The notes under the pieces were generated by a model, which was not told the origin of the DNA, did not search any database, and saw nothing but the letters and a program-made list of their open reading frames with translations. Of a DNA stretch of 64,000 nt, positions 13,066-26,346 are shown in pieces. Both the position numbers and the translations under genes were made by a program. Within the stretch, counting starts at the first letter, position 1, and each line of letters begins with the position of its first letter. The stretch comes from Epichloe hybrida (lineage: Eukaryota > Ascomycota > Sordariomycetes > Hypocreales > Clavicipitaceae): positions 1,798,001 to 1,862,000 of the forward strand of contig JAFEKR010000007.1 in NCBI GenBank assembly GCA_019022495.1, written 5' to 3'.

Positions 13066-13819
13066 CTAATTAGTGGTTAACTATAACTACAGATAAGTTA
13101 GGTATTACAAGAAAAGACATTTCTGCAAACGCCATAGCCACTACCCCTTATTATACTAAATTAACGGTCATTATAGTAAAGAGGTATAACTATAGAGTGT
13201 GCTAAAGGAAGATAAACTAGAATCCTAGCAATAGGCTTATTAGACTTCTAAGAGATTAATCTATTAACTCTTAGGCCTTTAGGATATTTAGTTAATCATT
13301 AATCTTATTATCTATTACGAGAAAACTAACTAAACAACCGAATCTATTGCCATAAGGCATTTTATTTAAACCTAACGTTAAAAACAATCCTTAGCTAAGC
13401 TAGCTAACCTATATAACCTCCTTCTACACTCTCTTTATAACCTCTCTTCTCTCTTTATAGCTTTTTACGCCTTAGTGTTCTAAATATTAAGTTATTTCTA
13501 TGTTTACGCTATTATTACAGCCTACTCTTCTCTCTTTTGCTATTTTTCCCTCTTTTATACTTTTTCCGTCGTTTTCCGTTATTTCCCTCTATTTATCCTA
13601 TTAATCCTATTAATCCTACTAATCCTATTTATCCTATTCTGTTTATCCTGTTTATTCCGTCCTGTTTATCTTGTTTATCCTATTTATCCTGCTTATTTCA
13701 TAAGCAGAGCTCTAGGCTCTATTGTGTTAATTATAGCACTTTTACCTTATTTTCATTAGCCTTATTAATTTAAGACTAACATTACTAGAGGGATAGAACC
13801 AGAGGGTAAAAGAATAATA

Positions 13820-16800
13820 AGGGGCACTCCCTAAAACACACCCCTTTCCTCTAAACCCCTATAAGTATCTTTAAAGATAACTATCCTTAAAAGACCTTAA
13901 GAGAATAAACTCCTACTATATCTATAACCGCTTGCTAGCAAGCTTATAAGAGATTAGAAAGAATCTAATAATCCAGATCCTAAGACTACTACATAGCCTA
14001 AGCTTAATAATTATATTATAGGGTTTATTAACCTTAGTAAGCGTTAGGGCTAGAGAGATAATAATCTCTAGGAATTATTCTAAGAGGACTTTAAAGGCTA
14101 GTCTAAGGATACCTTTAAAAGAGCAAATAAGGACATTATAAGAGAGCTATATAACTCTCTATAAGATTATGGCGTTCTTATTAAATAAGGCCTAGGATAT
14201 CTAATCCTAGCATTGCTTAAAGAAGTGCTTTATTAAACCTTAATGCCTTATTAGCTAGAAGAAAGATTAAGATCCTCTAAACCACCTTAAACATAACCTC
14301 TATAGGCCACTGCTATAAAGACCTTACCTAATGTTCCTAGCTCCTAAAGGGAATAATTACTATATTCTCTATAAGAACCCTTATAATAATCTCAGTTATA
14401 TTAGGAGCTTAACCCTTAATAGTTTAATTTCCCTCCCTAATACCTTCCCTCTAATAAGTAAATTATAAAGAAAATCTCTAAGCTTACGAAGATATATAAG
14501 GATAGTAACTATTATAGTAAAAAGCTATATAACTTCCTCTTGCTAAAGCTTACGCTCTTTAAGAGTAAGTGTAACTAGATTAACCTCCCTAAGTTACATT
14601 TTAGTAAAGCATTTCCTATTATATTAATAGGAGATACTAAATAGCACTTTCTTAATTACCTTACTAGTAAGAACCTCTCTTATAAAGAAATAATTATAAA
14701 TATCTGTTAATAATTTAAAATAGAAAGTAATTAATAGTTCTATTACTATAAGTAAAGCAATATAACCCTTAAAAATATTATTACTTAGAACCCTAATAAG
14801 AGTAAGCTTAAGTGCCTTAAGATTCTATTAACTACCTTAAAGAGAGTTTATAGAGGGCTATACCCCTCTAATATAGTGAATATAGAGCTCTATAAGTAAA
14901 CCTTAAACGCAGTCTCTAGCATCCCTAAATGTCAGGTAGTGGAGTATATACACACACTAGGCTTTAAGAACCTTACTAGTAACCTCCATAAATTAATTAT
15001 AATTATAAAGAGTAGTGCAAGAAGTAACTAATACTACTAGCATTAAGATAAAGACCTATTAGAGGTAATGTTTATAGACTGCTAATATAGCTAATAGAAT
15101 TAAAGAGACTAAGGAAAAGAAGGTTATTATAGTAACTCTAGATAACCTAAGTAATGCTTTATCTATAGCAAGAGCAGCTACTAGTTATTAAACTATACTA
15201 ACGCTAAACATTAGAAAGAGAAAGAGAGGTAGTAAGCTAGTAAGAACTATTATTTACCTCCTATAGAGAAGAAGTTTTAGGTATTTCTTATTTTATTTAA
15301 AGGAAATAATAGTAATAATAAAGAGAAAAGAGAAGACTAGGAAACATAGCTTAAGGCCTTTACTTAGGACTAAGAGGATAATAATAATAATATTAAGAAA
15401 AAGCCATTATTAAAGGCATAACTTAGTATTATATAATTCTTCTACGTAGGATTATAAATAATAGATAACGTTAATATCCTTATAACGCTTAAGAATTAAG
15501 CTTTTTAACATACCTTACTTAAGTAAGAGCTATACCTTAAAGAGGCTTCTAATAAAGATAATTTAATTTATTATACCTCTAAAGGACACTATTCTAAAGA
15601 GATCTTTAGAGGAATTATACTAGATATAGGAGCCTTAGGCTAATTAACTACTAGTCTAGCATAAGCTAAAGCCCTGCTAAGATTAATGCTATTATTAATA
15701 ATTAAACCCTATAACCTAGAAGTTATTTACTTTAGTGCTAGATTAGTAATAACACGTGGCGTTATCCATATGCTTATAAAGCTTAGTAAAATTAACTTCT
15801 ATATCCTTAACACTACCATACCCTTTCTCTTTTCCCTTACTAATATAGATAAAATAAAGGTTAAGATTAATAACCTTACTAATATGTTAATTTAAAATAA
15901 TAAGACTATACCTATTATGCGCAGATAGGGCTACCCTTAGTGGCTTCTAGAGGCAAGAGAAACCGCCGCTTTTTACCTATTAAAAGGAGAGATTTATTAA
16001 CTCCACTAAAGGTTTAGTTATCCCTTAATTTAATAGCTTATAAAGATTCTTTAATAAGCTAGTTATAATGTTAAATGCTATGTAATTAAGAAGCTTACTA
16101 AAGTCTATTACTATTATTAGATAAATAGAAAAGCCTCTAGCTAGTTTAAATTCTCCCTTAAAGATAACTATAACTTTAACTATAAGATTATTATTAATAT
16201 TATATAGATTAGTAGCTAGCTAGTCCTTTATATTATTAATTTAGTAACCTTATTTTAAGCGGCCTAATTCCTTAACCCTAAGAAGTAAAAAGCTTATAAT
16301 ATCTAGGATATAATTAGAGAGTGCTAGATTAATATATATCTAGGCCCTCTAGACTGGATTATTTACGATGCTAGTAATAACTTTACCTTAGCTAAATTTA
16401 GGCATTATGCTTACTTAATATTAATTAATATTAATAAAATGCTTATTAAAGCCTATAATAGCATTAGAAAGGTTAAGAGATATTATAGACCTCTTTGCTA
16501 GGCCTATAATATTATTATAGACTTAATTAGCAAGGAAATTACTCCTAAGCAGTGACTTTAGATAGCTATTAAAGCTATTAATAACTTAGCAAGCCCTAAT
16601 AGCCTTATGCTAACCTTACTAGTCTTTAGAGCCTACCTATAGATAATAGATAAGTTATTACTAAGTGTCTCTATTATTTAATAAGCTAAAGTAATTTAGA
16701 AAGTAACTAACAAAGTCCGCTATTATCTAGCTAAGAGGCAGGTCTATAAGGCCCTTAGCGCCTAGAATAGCCCTAATATATTGCTAATATATTAGCTACC

Positions 16801-19165
16801 ACTGTAGACTAATATATGTATATAGAGAGAAAAAGGTGAATAGCATAGCCCTTATAAGCTATTAGCCACTAATAAGGAGACCTATACGGTTAAGATGCCC
16901 CGTGGCCTAGCTAAGTTCCGCTCCACAGTAGTAAAGCTATACTACAAGGACCTGTAGTACATAGGGGCTAATAAGCAAAGCCTTTAGGATATTAGGGAGC
17001 ATAACCTAGGCCTAGAGGTCCTTGCCTATAATATAGCCCCTTCCTATACTATAGCCCCTTTTAATGCTATAGTTCTATTATAAGAAGGGGCTAAGGGGGC
17101 CTAGGGAAATAAGCTACTTATAAAGGGTAGTAGGGTAAAGAAAGAAAAGGAAGAGATACTAGTAAAGAGAAAGTAAGGGAGGCTAAGGAAGAACCTTATA
17201 GTTTAATTCTTTATTAATAAGGGCATAGAGAAGCCTATAAAGGCTATTAAGGCTAAAGGTAATCCTATAGGAAGCTATAGAGTTAAAGAACTTATAGTAA
17301 GCCTTAAGGTAGCTAAAGCTACCTCTATAGGAAGCTATAAAGCTAGTAGCCCTAGGGAAGTAAAAGTAAAGGTAATTAGGGCCTAGGTTTATAATCCTAA
17401 GGAGCTTATTAGACTTATAGAGCCCCTTATATTTATTAATAAAGACTAAGAGAAAGTATTAATTAAGGAGATCATGGCTAGAGAAGTGCTAAATATAGTA
17501 TTTCTTATAGTAAAAGAAAAGGCTAACTAGAACCTTGCCCTTTAACTTCACTAAGAGGGAAAGATTATAACCCTAGGAAGCCCCTTTAAATAATTTAATT
17601 AAGCTAAGATTAATGTATTATAAGCTTATAATGTGTTTAGATTTATAATATTTAATCTGGCGAAGCATAGAGGCCACTGGATCTTTAATTCTTATATAGT
17701 CTAAGAGATTAAAGGTAAAGGCACTAAAACACTATATAAGAAATCGCGCCTTGTTATGTAAGGGCATAATAATAGAGGAAAAGAGGCTATCTTAACCTAA
17801 TTACTAATAATATAGCAATTAAGCTAATGGATTATTGTAGCCCTTGCTTTATTATTAAAGCGGAAGGGAATTTACCTTTAGCTATAAGATATTACATAAG
17901 CTTACGTTTAATCCTAAATAACCCTAAATAGGCTAATTATTATAAAGTTACTAAAGCAAATTACACACCTCTTTCTAAAAGGCATAATAATAGAGGTTAT
18001 TAAGCCTCTCTATAGGATTATAAAGGCTAGAACTTACTAGTAGGTAATATATTTTCGCTACTATAGGGATAATCTTAACATAATAACCTTAACATATAAT
18101 CCCTACTTACTAATTATAGCCCTAAATAACAAAAACCTCTTTAGCATTATAGGGATGTAAACAAATAACACACTAGGCCTTAGCAATAATAACTTCTTTA
18201 AGAAAGAAAAAAGAGAGCTCTAGAAGGCAAAGTTTATAGCTAAAGAAAAATAATGCCTTATAACTGCAAATCCCCTTATCTTTAATAGCTACATCTTAAC
18301 CTAGAACGCTAATAACTCCCTAACCCTAACCTAAAAGGGCTAAAGTTAGAAGATTAAGGAAATTAACCCTTAATTACTAATAGTAAGGTAAGATTACGTA
18401 GAGCAAAGAGCCTAAGGAAGTTACATCACTACAGACTGTTAACTAGAGGTATTGTATGACCTGTTAATTACCGCATAACACTAAGAACCCTCTGCTAATA
18501 ATATCTTATAACTTAATAAACGCCTTAAGTAGTAAATTAAGCATTAGTAGCGGGGATTGCAGTACATCCCCTTAACTCTTAAAGAGGCAAAACTCTTTGT
18601 GTTTATAGATAGGTCCCTTGCTAATAATAAAGATCTAAGTTCATAGATTGGATACATTATTATAATTAGTAATAAAGTAATAAAGGAAAACAACACCTTT
18701 ATCTTAAAAGGGAACATTATTACGTATAGCTCTATAAAAAGCAAGTGTGTAACCTATAGCGCACTTACATCTAAGCTATACAGCATGGTTTAAGGTGCTA
18801 ATATCGCGTACGCGATATCTATGACCCTCCACATAATCACAGATTGATTGAAAATGCCTCGGATCCTAACAATCCTTTGTACGGACTCTTTCTTATTATA
18901 CAAATGCCTTATAAAGCTAGGCACAACGAAAGAGAAGTGGCTAATAATTAATATTATAGCCCTTTGGCAGTTATATAAGAGGAGGGAAGTCTATAAAGTT
19001 AGATAGATTAACAGCGGCAACAATCTGGCTAATGTGATAACAAAGGCATCGCTGAATTTAGCCCTTTTAACCTTAATTAATTTAAACGAATTAACAATTC
19101 ATGTAAAAGGATAGGTTAAGAGACCTATAAGGTTAGGCAAAGGGGAGGATTAATATAATAGGCAT
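13820..19165 (+). pseudogene. Copia gag-pol, RIP-degraded
   Basis: Reading the plus strand through stops gives a Copia-order polyprotein. Protease / pre-integrase sequence lies around 15,600-15,960, including a still-open 69-codon piece at 15686-15895. An integrase tail follows (MPRGLAKFRSTVVKLYY near 16,890-16,940). The reverse transcriptase lies at about 17,460-18,150. RNase H is at about 18,590-19,060, recognisable by LCTDSFLLYKCL and INSGNNLANVITKAS. In the last motif the family normally has GGDNPAD, so two Asp/Gly codons carry G-to-A changes. Stop codons interrupt every domain. I did not find a clean gag start. Confidence 0.8.
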
Positions 19166-19332
19166 GCAAGTACAAATTATAATAACTAGGTTAATTAAAA
19201 TAACCAAAGCCACAACGGCTAATAAGAACCGTGAATTCCTATTAAGGGATTCACTTATGTACACTTTCCTTTAATCTGATTTTTATTGCGTTTTTAGGCT
19301 CCTTTAGCCACAAAGAAAAGAGAGACTACTAG

Positions 19333-19623
19333 TGTGGCTTCCTTTAGACCTTTAGATAATAGATAGTCTAACTATAGCTAAAGAGTGGAGCCACTAAAGG
19401 GATGCACGCAATGTAATTAGATATATCATAAGCTACCTCGCTCCGTTAGTAGTAGCACTGCACTACAGCCCCACTTTTCCCCCTTTTTACCTACCTTCTC
19501 TCCTAGCTAGATTCCTCTCCTTCTCTCTCTTCTCTTCTCTCTCTTAGTTATTATCTATTATCATTAACTTCATTAAATTTAACCTTGTTACACTAGTGCG
19601 AACGTTCCTTGGTGGAACTAACA
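19333..19623 (+). repeat. Copia 3' LTR
   Basis: 291 bp, the same ends as the 5' LTR. Differences from the 5' LTR are almost all transitions of the C-to-T / G-to-A type (for example TTCGGACC to TTTAGACC), consistent with RIP. Confidence 0.9.
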
Positions 19624-20478
19624 ATATATTTAAGTAAGAAAGCTAGAAAGAAATTACTAATATTAATAAGGACCTACTTATAGACCCACTTTTATAGAAA
19701 TCCCTTTTACTAAGTAAAAGTTATAAATATAAGTATAAAAGCTATAGATAAGTTACTAATAGGTATAAGACTTACTTTAAGGCTTACTTTTATAAGAATC
19801 TTACTTTTTATATAAAAATTATATATTTAAGTAAGAAAGCTATAAAGAAGTTACTAATATTTATAAGAACCTATTTATAAACTTACTTTTATAAAACTCC
19901 CTTTTACTAAGTAAAAGCTATAGATAAGTTACTAATAAGTATAAGACTTACTTTTAGACTTACTTTTATATAAATTTCTCTTTTTAAGTAAAAATTATAT
20001 ATTTAAGTAAGAAAGCTATAAAGAAGTTACCTATAGTTATAAGAACTTACTTTTAAACTTACTTTTATATAAATTTCTCTTTTAAAGTAAAAGATATATA
20101 TTTAAGTAAGAAAGCTATAAAGAAGTTATAGTTATAAAGACTTACTTTTAGACCTTTTTTTAGAAAAAACTATATTACTAAGTAAGAAAACTAAAGATAA
20201 TCTATATTATTTAAGTTACTTTTAAAGCTTATTTTTTAATAACTTTAATACTAAGGAAAATTCATTATATATATTTATTAAATCTATAATTAAATATTTA
20301 ATTTCTTCTTAAGTAACTTTACTTAGTACTTTTACTATTCCTTTTACTAAAAAAACCCTTAAAGTTAATATAATTATTTATAACTCTAATAAAATAGCTA
20401 TATTACTAGGAACTTCTTTATTAGTTAAATTTTAATATTCTCTTATTAATAAGATAGTTATATATATATATATAATAT

Positions 20479-20650
20479 ATATATTCTTTACGCTAGCTAG
20501 CTAACTATGTAGCTGTTCCTAGTACTCCATCCGCTTAGTCAAGAGGGAAAACCCTTTGCTAGGAAGAAAAACCCCCTTGCGTCTGTTAACGGGCCGGCGC
20601 TGACCCTCTTCCAGGTCTGCGCCGCATCTCTTCCGGGTCTGCGCCGCATC
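20479..20650 (-). mobile_element. 5'-truncated LINE fragment (3' end only)
   Basis: This GC-rich island (GCGCCGCATC, GGGCCGGCGCTGACC) is inserted in a (TA)n stretch of element E; the matching place in copy 2 (about 24,720-24,745) lacks it. It corresponds to the 3' end of the full LINE (compare 26347-26495, minus strand) and ends in the same AAAGAATATATA tail. It contains a 22-bp unit present twice in tandem with one mismatch (around 20604-20647). Target duplication cannot be defined because the site is TA-repetitive. It is little affected by RIP, perhaps because it is short. Confidence 0.75.
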
Positions 20651-21162
20651 TATATATATATATATAATATTATTAGAGTTTTAGTCTTATTTATATATAA
20701 TAAAAAATAATTTCTTTAGGGTAATTCCTATATTTTAAGTAAAAAAGCATACTAAAATAAATAGTAAATCTAAAGAAAAAGATATTAAGATAAAGTAACC
20801 TCTATAATTAAGGGAAAAAATAGGTTATAATTATAAACTAAAATATACCTTATTTAGCTTCTATATACCTATAATTAGCTTAATAATCTTAATAATCTTA
20901 AACTTTAAGAATTTATAACTAAATAACTAAATAATAATAAAAAAATAGCTAATATTAACTTAATTAAGAAATATCTAAGGAATATTATAAAACTATATAA
21001 TACCCCACTTTTTTTTCTACTAATACTATATTTATAGTATTTATAGTGTAGTGTAGTATTTACTATATTACACTACATACTACACTACACTAAAATCTAC
21101 TATATTACATACTATAACGAAAGCTAAAATACTACATTTACTACACTACATGCAAAGCTCTG

Positions 21163-21292
21163 CTTATATAAGTAGCCTAAGGGGTATAAGGGGCACTACT
21201 AGGGATAGTCTCTTACCCTTCCTCCTTTCCCTTAAGTCTCTTAATACTATATTAACGCCCTATCGCAGTCGCCTAGAGGCTAGTCCATAACA
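21163..21292 (-). mobile_element. LTR fragment of element G4 (left half)
   Basis: On the minus strand this begins TGTTATGGACTAGCC at 21292, exactly where the G1-A sequence resumes, and proceeds to CTTATATA at the E boundary. In reverse complement it joins seamlessly to 34106 across the duplicated 8 bases TATATAAG, giving ...GGCTACT-TATATAAG-CCTCC. That resembles an LTR promoter with a TATA box. I infer it is the start of an otherwise unrecognised LTR retroelement that inserted into G1-A. Confidence 0.5.
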
Positions 21293-24119
21293 TAAAGGCA
21301 TTATAAGGTTATAATCCTAGAGGTCTATAGTAAGTAATAGTAAATATCCCTTTAGTAAATAATTAAGCTAAAAGTAAGATTTTAGCACTAAGAGAGAAGT
21401 ATACTATAATTAAGTAGCTTTTAAGTAACTTATAGACTTAGTATAAAAAATATTATAATTAGAAAAGAACTCTAATAAGGTTTAAAGTTAGTAACTATAT
21501 TTTATTATTAATAAAAAACATTAACCTAAGACACCCTAGTAAGAAGCTAGCTATAAAGTATTTAAGCCCTTATAAGATTAAAAAGGTAATTAGAAGTTAT
21601 AGATTAGTATATTAATTAAAATTACTACCTAGGACTTAATTATATAATATATTTAATATTACTAGTCTTAAACCTTTTAAAGGGGACCTAATAAATATAG
21701 AAAATATATTCTTACTATAAGATACTATTAAAGATAATAAATAAGAGTTTAAAGTTAAGAGAATTATTTTATATTACTATAATAAAAGGTATTATAAATA
21801 TCTGGTTAAATAGAAGGGCTATAATACTTTAGAGAATTCTTAGGTATTAAAAAGGGATTTTATTACTAGAGAAATTATTAATAACTATAAGTAATAGCTA
21901 AGTAATAAAGTTAATATAAGGTAATTATATTTTATAACTTAATATACTAAAGATATTAGAAAATAAAGTTAATTTACTTAGATAACTTAAATAATCTATT
22001 ATATAGCTACTAAGTACTTATCCCTTTATAATAAAGTTAGCCCCTAAGATTACTAGTCCTTTATTATTAGTAATAGCTATAAAAGCTATAGAGAAAAAGG
22101 CCTTAAGAGTATCTTTATTATTAGAATCCCTTTCTCTATATATATAGACTTAAAGTACACTAGGAAGCTTAATAAAACTAATATATTTAGGTAAATTAAT
22201 AGTATTAGTATAAACTACTAATAAGTTAGTTAAGTATTAGCTATATATATTAAGAAAGCTTACCTTTAGGATATTTTAAGCTATAAAGTAAAGATAGTTT
22301 AAAATATTAATCTAAGTCTTTAGATTTATAGTATTACTTAGTAATACTATTATAGTATATTTATTATATTTTACCTTATAAGTAATATTAGTAAATATTT
22401 AAGTATAGTAAATATAATTACACTTATTAGAATTTTTATAAACTAGGATAGTATTCTATAGCTTTTTCTTTACTTTTATAATAAGCTAGTAGTAAGTTAG
22501 TAATAATCTAGTGTCTAGGAAATAGGATTATACTTACTTTATTTTAATAGTAATAGCTACCTTTAGGAGTAGCTTTAATAAGTTTAAATAGCCTATTATA
22601 AAGCTATATAATTTAAGCTAGAGTCTAGTAATATATTAGTAATAAGTAAGTAGATTTTAGTTAAGAGAGATATACTATAATATAGTTTTTATTATTTTAG
22701 AAGTAATAAGTATATTTTATTAAATAGCTTATTAAATATTAGCTATAAAGAAATAATAAGTAAGTAAAAAAGTTATACTTAAAGATTTATTATATTTAGC
22801 TAAAAAGGTTTTTTTATTAATAAGGTATTTTAGAATCTTATAAGTACTATTTTTTAGGAGAATATTCTATATTATTACTTACTAATAATAGTGTATATAT
22901 AGAATTTTCTTTAAAGTTATTTTACTAGTAATAAGTTAGTAATAAAGATACTATAAGGATATAATAAACTTATAATAAGATTTTAGAAAAAGTTTACTTT
23001 AGAGAAGACTTTATAAAAGACTTTATAGGAGATTTTTTAGTTAATAAATTTTCTTAAGGTATTAATAAAGGTAAAGTTTAGGTATAAGACTTAAATATAG
23101 TAAACTAGCTATAAGTTAGCTATAATAAACTAGATAGGGAAGTTATACTAATAAGAGTATAAACTTATAAGCTAGATAAGGGTAAAAAACTAAAATAAAA
23201 AAGGATAAATAATAATAATAATTAGGGACTAAAAAAGGTTAGTAATTACTAAGTAATAGTAATAAGAGAGCTATTACTTAGCTAGGAAAGGTAACTTATA
23301 AGGTTAAGGGATATTATAAAAAAAAGGAAAAGTATAAAAAGGGGGAAAATTAGTCTCTTTTATATTAACCCTAGACCCCTTAAGTAATCTAATATATTAT
23401 ATATAGGTAATTTATAAATTATAATAATAACTATTAGTATTAGTATTACTAAACATATATACCTAATAGCTATAAGCTTATAGTAACTATAATATAAGCC
23501 CTCTAGTTAGACTATTTAAAACCCTAGTATTAGGTACCTTATTTATTTAACTAATTATAAAAATTAATATAGGTTATCTATGTTTTTTTTTTCTAGCTAT
23601 ATAATAGGTAATAATATTTATTTTACTATAGTAAAGCTATATATAAGCTACTATTTAAATATTACTAACTATAATAAGGGGTTATTTTTAATTAATAGTA
23701 TTATTATTATTATTTCTTTTTGTTTACCTATATATCTAAATATAAGGTACCTTATCTTATTTTCCTTATAAAGCTTTAATATAGTAACTACACCCTAAGT
23801 AAGTAGCTTATTTTATAATTAAGGTTAATTATATATAAGGGAGGTATTATATTAGGAGCGTTAAGGTTAAAGATAGGATATTTATTAAAGTAAGTCTTTA
23901 AAGAACCTTTAGGCTATATAAATAATAAAGAGAATAGCTAGCTATAAGATAGCTATATGCTTATAGAGTAAGGTATTTATTAAAGACTATACATATTATT
24001 AGTGCTAGGTTAGAGATTAAAACCTTTACGCACCTGCCTCTAGCTAGTATTTATCTAGCAGCGACTGCAATAGTCTTAGCTATTACTTCGTTCTTAACCT
24101 TTTAGTGCAAGCCGTGACA
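21293..24119 (+). mobile_element. Ty3/Gypsy relic G1-A, 3' part with chromodomain and 3' LTR
   Basis: Aligns over its full 2.8 kb with 40755-43557. It contains the end of the integrase and a chromodomain (Y-KYLVK-WKGYNT-like block near 21,785-21,900 with the Trp codons as TAG), then about 1.9 kb of 3' sequence, a purine tract AAGGGAGG, and the 3' LTR 23850-24119. The 5' part is missing: it is cut at 21293 by the G4 LTR. The whole segment lies within the 3-kb stretch inferred to be inverted. Confidence 0.8.
23850..24119 (+). repeat. G1 3' LTR (copy A)
   Basis: 270 bp, from TATTAGGAGCG (RIP-altered TGTTAGGAGCG) to GTGCAAGCCGTGACA. It retains several CpG and CpA in its U5 end, including TCTAGCAGCGACTGC, the site at which element E broke the other G1 LTR. 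Confidence 0.85.
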
Positions 24120-24227
24120 TCTAGCTAATAGTTTATATTCTTAAAAAGGTTAAGAGAGATTAATTTATTATAGCTTATACTAAAAGGTTATAAATAAAGT
24201 AATAGCTAAGACTATTATAGTTATTAC
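24120..24227 (-). repeat. G1 LTR right part plus leader, inverted
   Basis: Matches 7346-7458: about 48 bp of G1 leader (including the self-priming AGAGATTAA) followed by the reverse complement of the last part of the G1 LTR, ending in GTTATTAC immediately before CAGAGCTTTG of element E copy 2. The break is at the same LTR position as at 12381, in the opposite orientation. Confidence 0.75.
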
Positions 24228-26346
24228 CAGAGCTTTGCATGTAATGTAGTAAATGTAGTATTTTGGCTTTCGTTGTAGTATGTAGTGTAGTAGATTTTAG
24301 TGTAATATAGTATGTAGTGTAGTGTAGTAAATACTACACTACACTACAAATACTTTAAATATAGTATTAGTGGAAAAAAAGTGGGGTATTATATAGTTTT
24401 ATAATATTCCTTAGATTTTTCTTAATTAAGTTAATATTAGCTGTTCTTTTTATTATAATTTAGTTATTTAGTTATAAATTCTTAAAGTTTAAGATTATTA
24501 AGATTATTAAGCTAATTATAGGTATATAGAAGCTAAATAAGGTATATTTTAGTTTATAATTATAACCTATTTTTTTTCCTTAATTATAGAGGTTACTTTA
24601 TCTTAATATCTTTTTCTTTAGATTTACTATTTATTTTAGTATGCTTTTTTGCTTAAAATATAGGAATTACCCTAAAGAAATCATTTTTTATTATATATAA
24701 ATAAGACTAAAACTCTAATAATATTATATATATATATATAACTATCTTATTAATAAGAGAATATTAAAATTTAACTAATAAAGAAGTTCCTAGTAATATA
24801 GCTATTTTATTAGAGTTATAAATAATTATATTAACTTTAAGGGTTTTTTTAGTAAAAGGAATAGTAAAAGTACTAAGTAAAGTTACTTAAGAAGAAATTA
24901 AATATTTAATTATAGATTTAATAAATATATATAATGAATTTTCCTTAGTATTAAAGTTATTAAAAAATAAGCTTTAAAAGTAACTTAAATAATATAGATT
25001 ATCTTTAGTTTTCTTACTTAGTAATATAGTTTTTTCTAAAAAAAGGTCTAAAAGTAAGTCTTTATAACTATAACTTCTTTATAGCTTTCTTACTTAAATA
25101 TATATCTTTTACTTTAAAAGAGAAATTTATATAAAAGTAAGTTTTTATAACTATAGGTAACTTCTTTATAGCTTTCTTACTTAAATATATAATTTTTATT
25201 TAAAAAGAGAAATTTATATAAAAGTAAGTCTTATACTTATTAGTAACTTATCTATAGCTTTTATACTTATATTTATAACTTTTACTTAGTAAAAGGGAGT
25301 TTTATAAAAGTAAGTTTATAAATAAGTCCTTATAAATATTAGTAACTTCTTAATAGCTTTCTTACTTAAATATATAATTTTTATATAAAAAGTAAGATTC
25401 TTATAAAAGTAAGCCTTAAAGTAGGTCTTATACCTATTAGCAGAGTATTGCACTAAAACGTGTAGTGTAGTGTAGTATTTGTAGTGTAGTGTAGTAACTA
25501 CACTATAAACTACACTACACTACAAACTACACTAACTACAAGGAAAAAAAAACTACACTACACTAACTATAAAAAAAAAAACTACAATACATTACACTAC
25601 AAATTTTTTTTCCTAAACTACACTAACTACAAACACTACAAATGTAGTATTAGACTTTTTATTAGTTATTAGTATTATAAGGATTAAAAGAATGCTAGTT
25701 ATATAAAAGCTTTTATTATTACCTATTTTATTTAATTAGTTATAGAATTTATAATATTATATTATTTTAGTAATTTTACTATAACTAAGTAAGGTTATAT
25801 ATAATATTATACTTTTTTAATAATACTATTTAACTTAATACTTTATTTCCCTAATATAACTTAGAGAAAAACCTTCTTATTATATTATTTACTATTTCTA
25901 TAAATTATTTTATATTTCTATAAATTATTATTATTACTTATTTTAAAAAAACTATAAAAGGAACTACTAGTAAACTTAATATAAATAGCTTATTATATCT
26001 TATTATAGCTTATAATAGCTTATAATAGCTTATAATACTAATATTACTAATATTACTAGTATTACTAGTATTACTAAGATTACTAAGATTACTAAGATTA
26101 CTTATAATATTATTAGTGTTAAAGTTTAATAATAAATAAATAACTTAAATATAAAATAATTAATAATAATAGTAAATAAAATAATTAGAAGGTTTTTCTT
26201 AAAGTTATATTAGTAAAATAAAGTAATAAGTATAATAGTATTATTAAAAAGGTATAATATTATAAATAACCCTAGTTATAGTAAAATTCTTAAAAAAAAG
26301 TGAATATTATAAATTCTATAACTAATTAAGTAAAATAGGTAATAAT

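Larger units (their letters stand above)
12775..19623 (+). mobile_element. Complete Ty1/Copia retrotransposon
   Basis: Two 291-bp LTRs (12775-13065 and 19333-19623) begin TGTGGCTTCC and end GTGGAACTAACA, flanked by the 5-bp target duplication ATATA (12770-12774 and 19624-19628). A purine tract, AAGAAAAGAGAGA, sits just upstream of the 3' LTR. The internal 6.3 kb is coding-derived but broken by stops. It is inserted in element E, so it is younger than E. Confidence 0.92.
12382..21162. mobile_element. hAT-like non-autonomous element E, copy 1 (chimeric, with nested insertions)
   Basis: The ends are inverted repeats CAGAGCTTTG (12382-12391) and CAAAGCTCTG (21153-21162), followed inward by many TAGTGTAGTG / CACTACACTA subterminal motifs. 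Inside are short-unit tandem repeats built around AGTAAGAAAGCTAT...AAGTTACTAATA (19629-20160). A Copia element (12775-19623) and a short LINE fragment (about 20479-20650) are nested within it. Left flank is GTAATAAC and right flank is CTTATATA; they do not match each other but match the flanks of copy 2 in reverse complement, so each present copy is a recombinant. The CAGAG terminus and 8-bp target duplication suggest the hAT superfamily. No transposase frame is present. Confidence 0.7.

Noticed and set aside
13537..13773. 78-codon frame rich in Pro/Ile/Asn repeats
   Set aside because: It is low-complexity sequence from CCTATTAATCCTATT-type repeats in the Copia leader; no domain and no plausible gene context.
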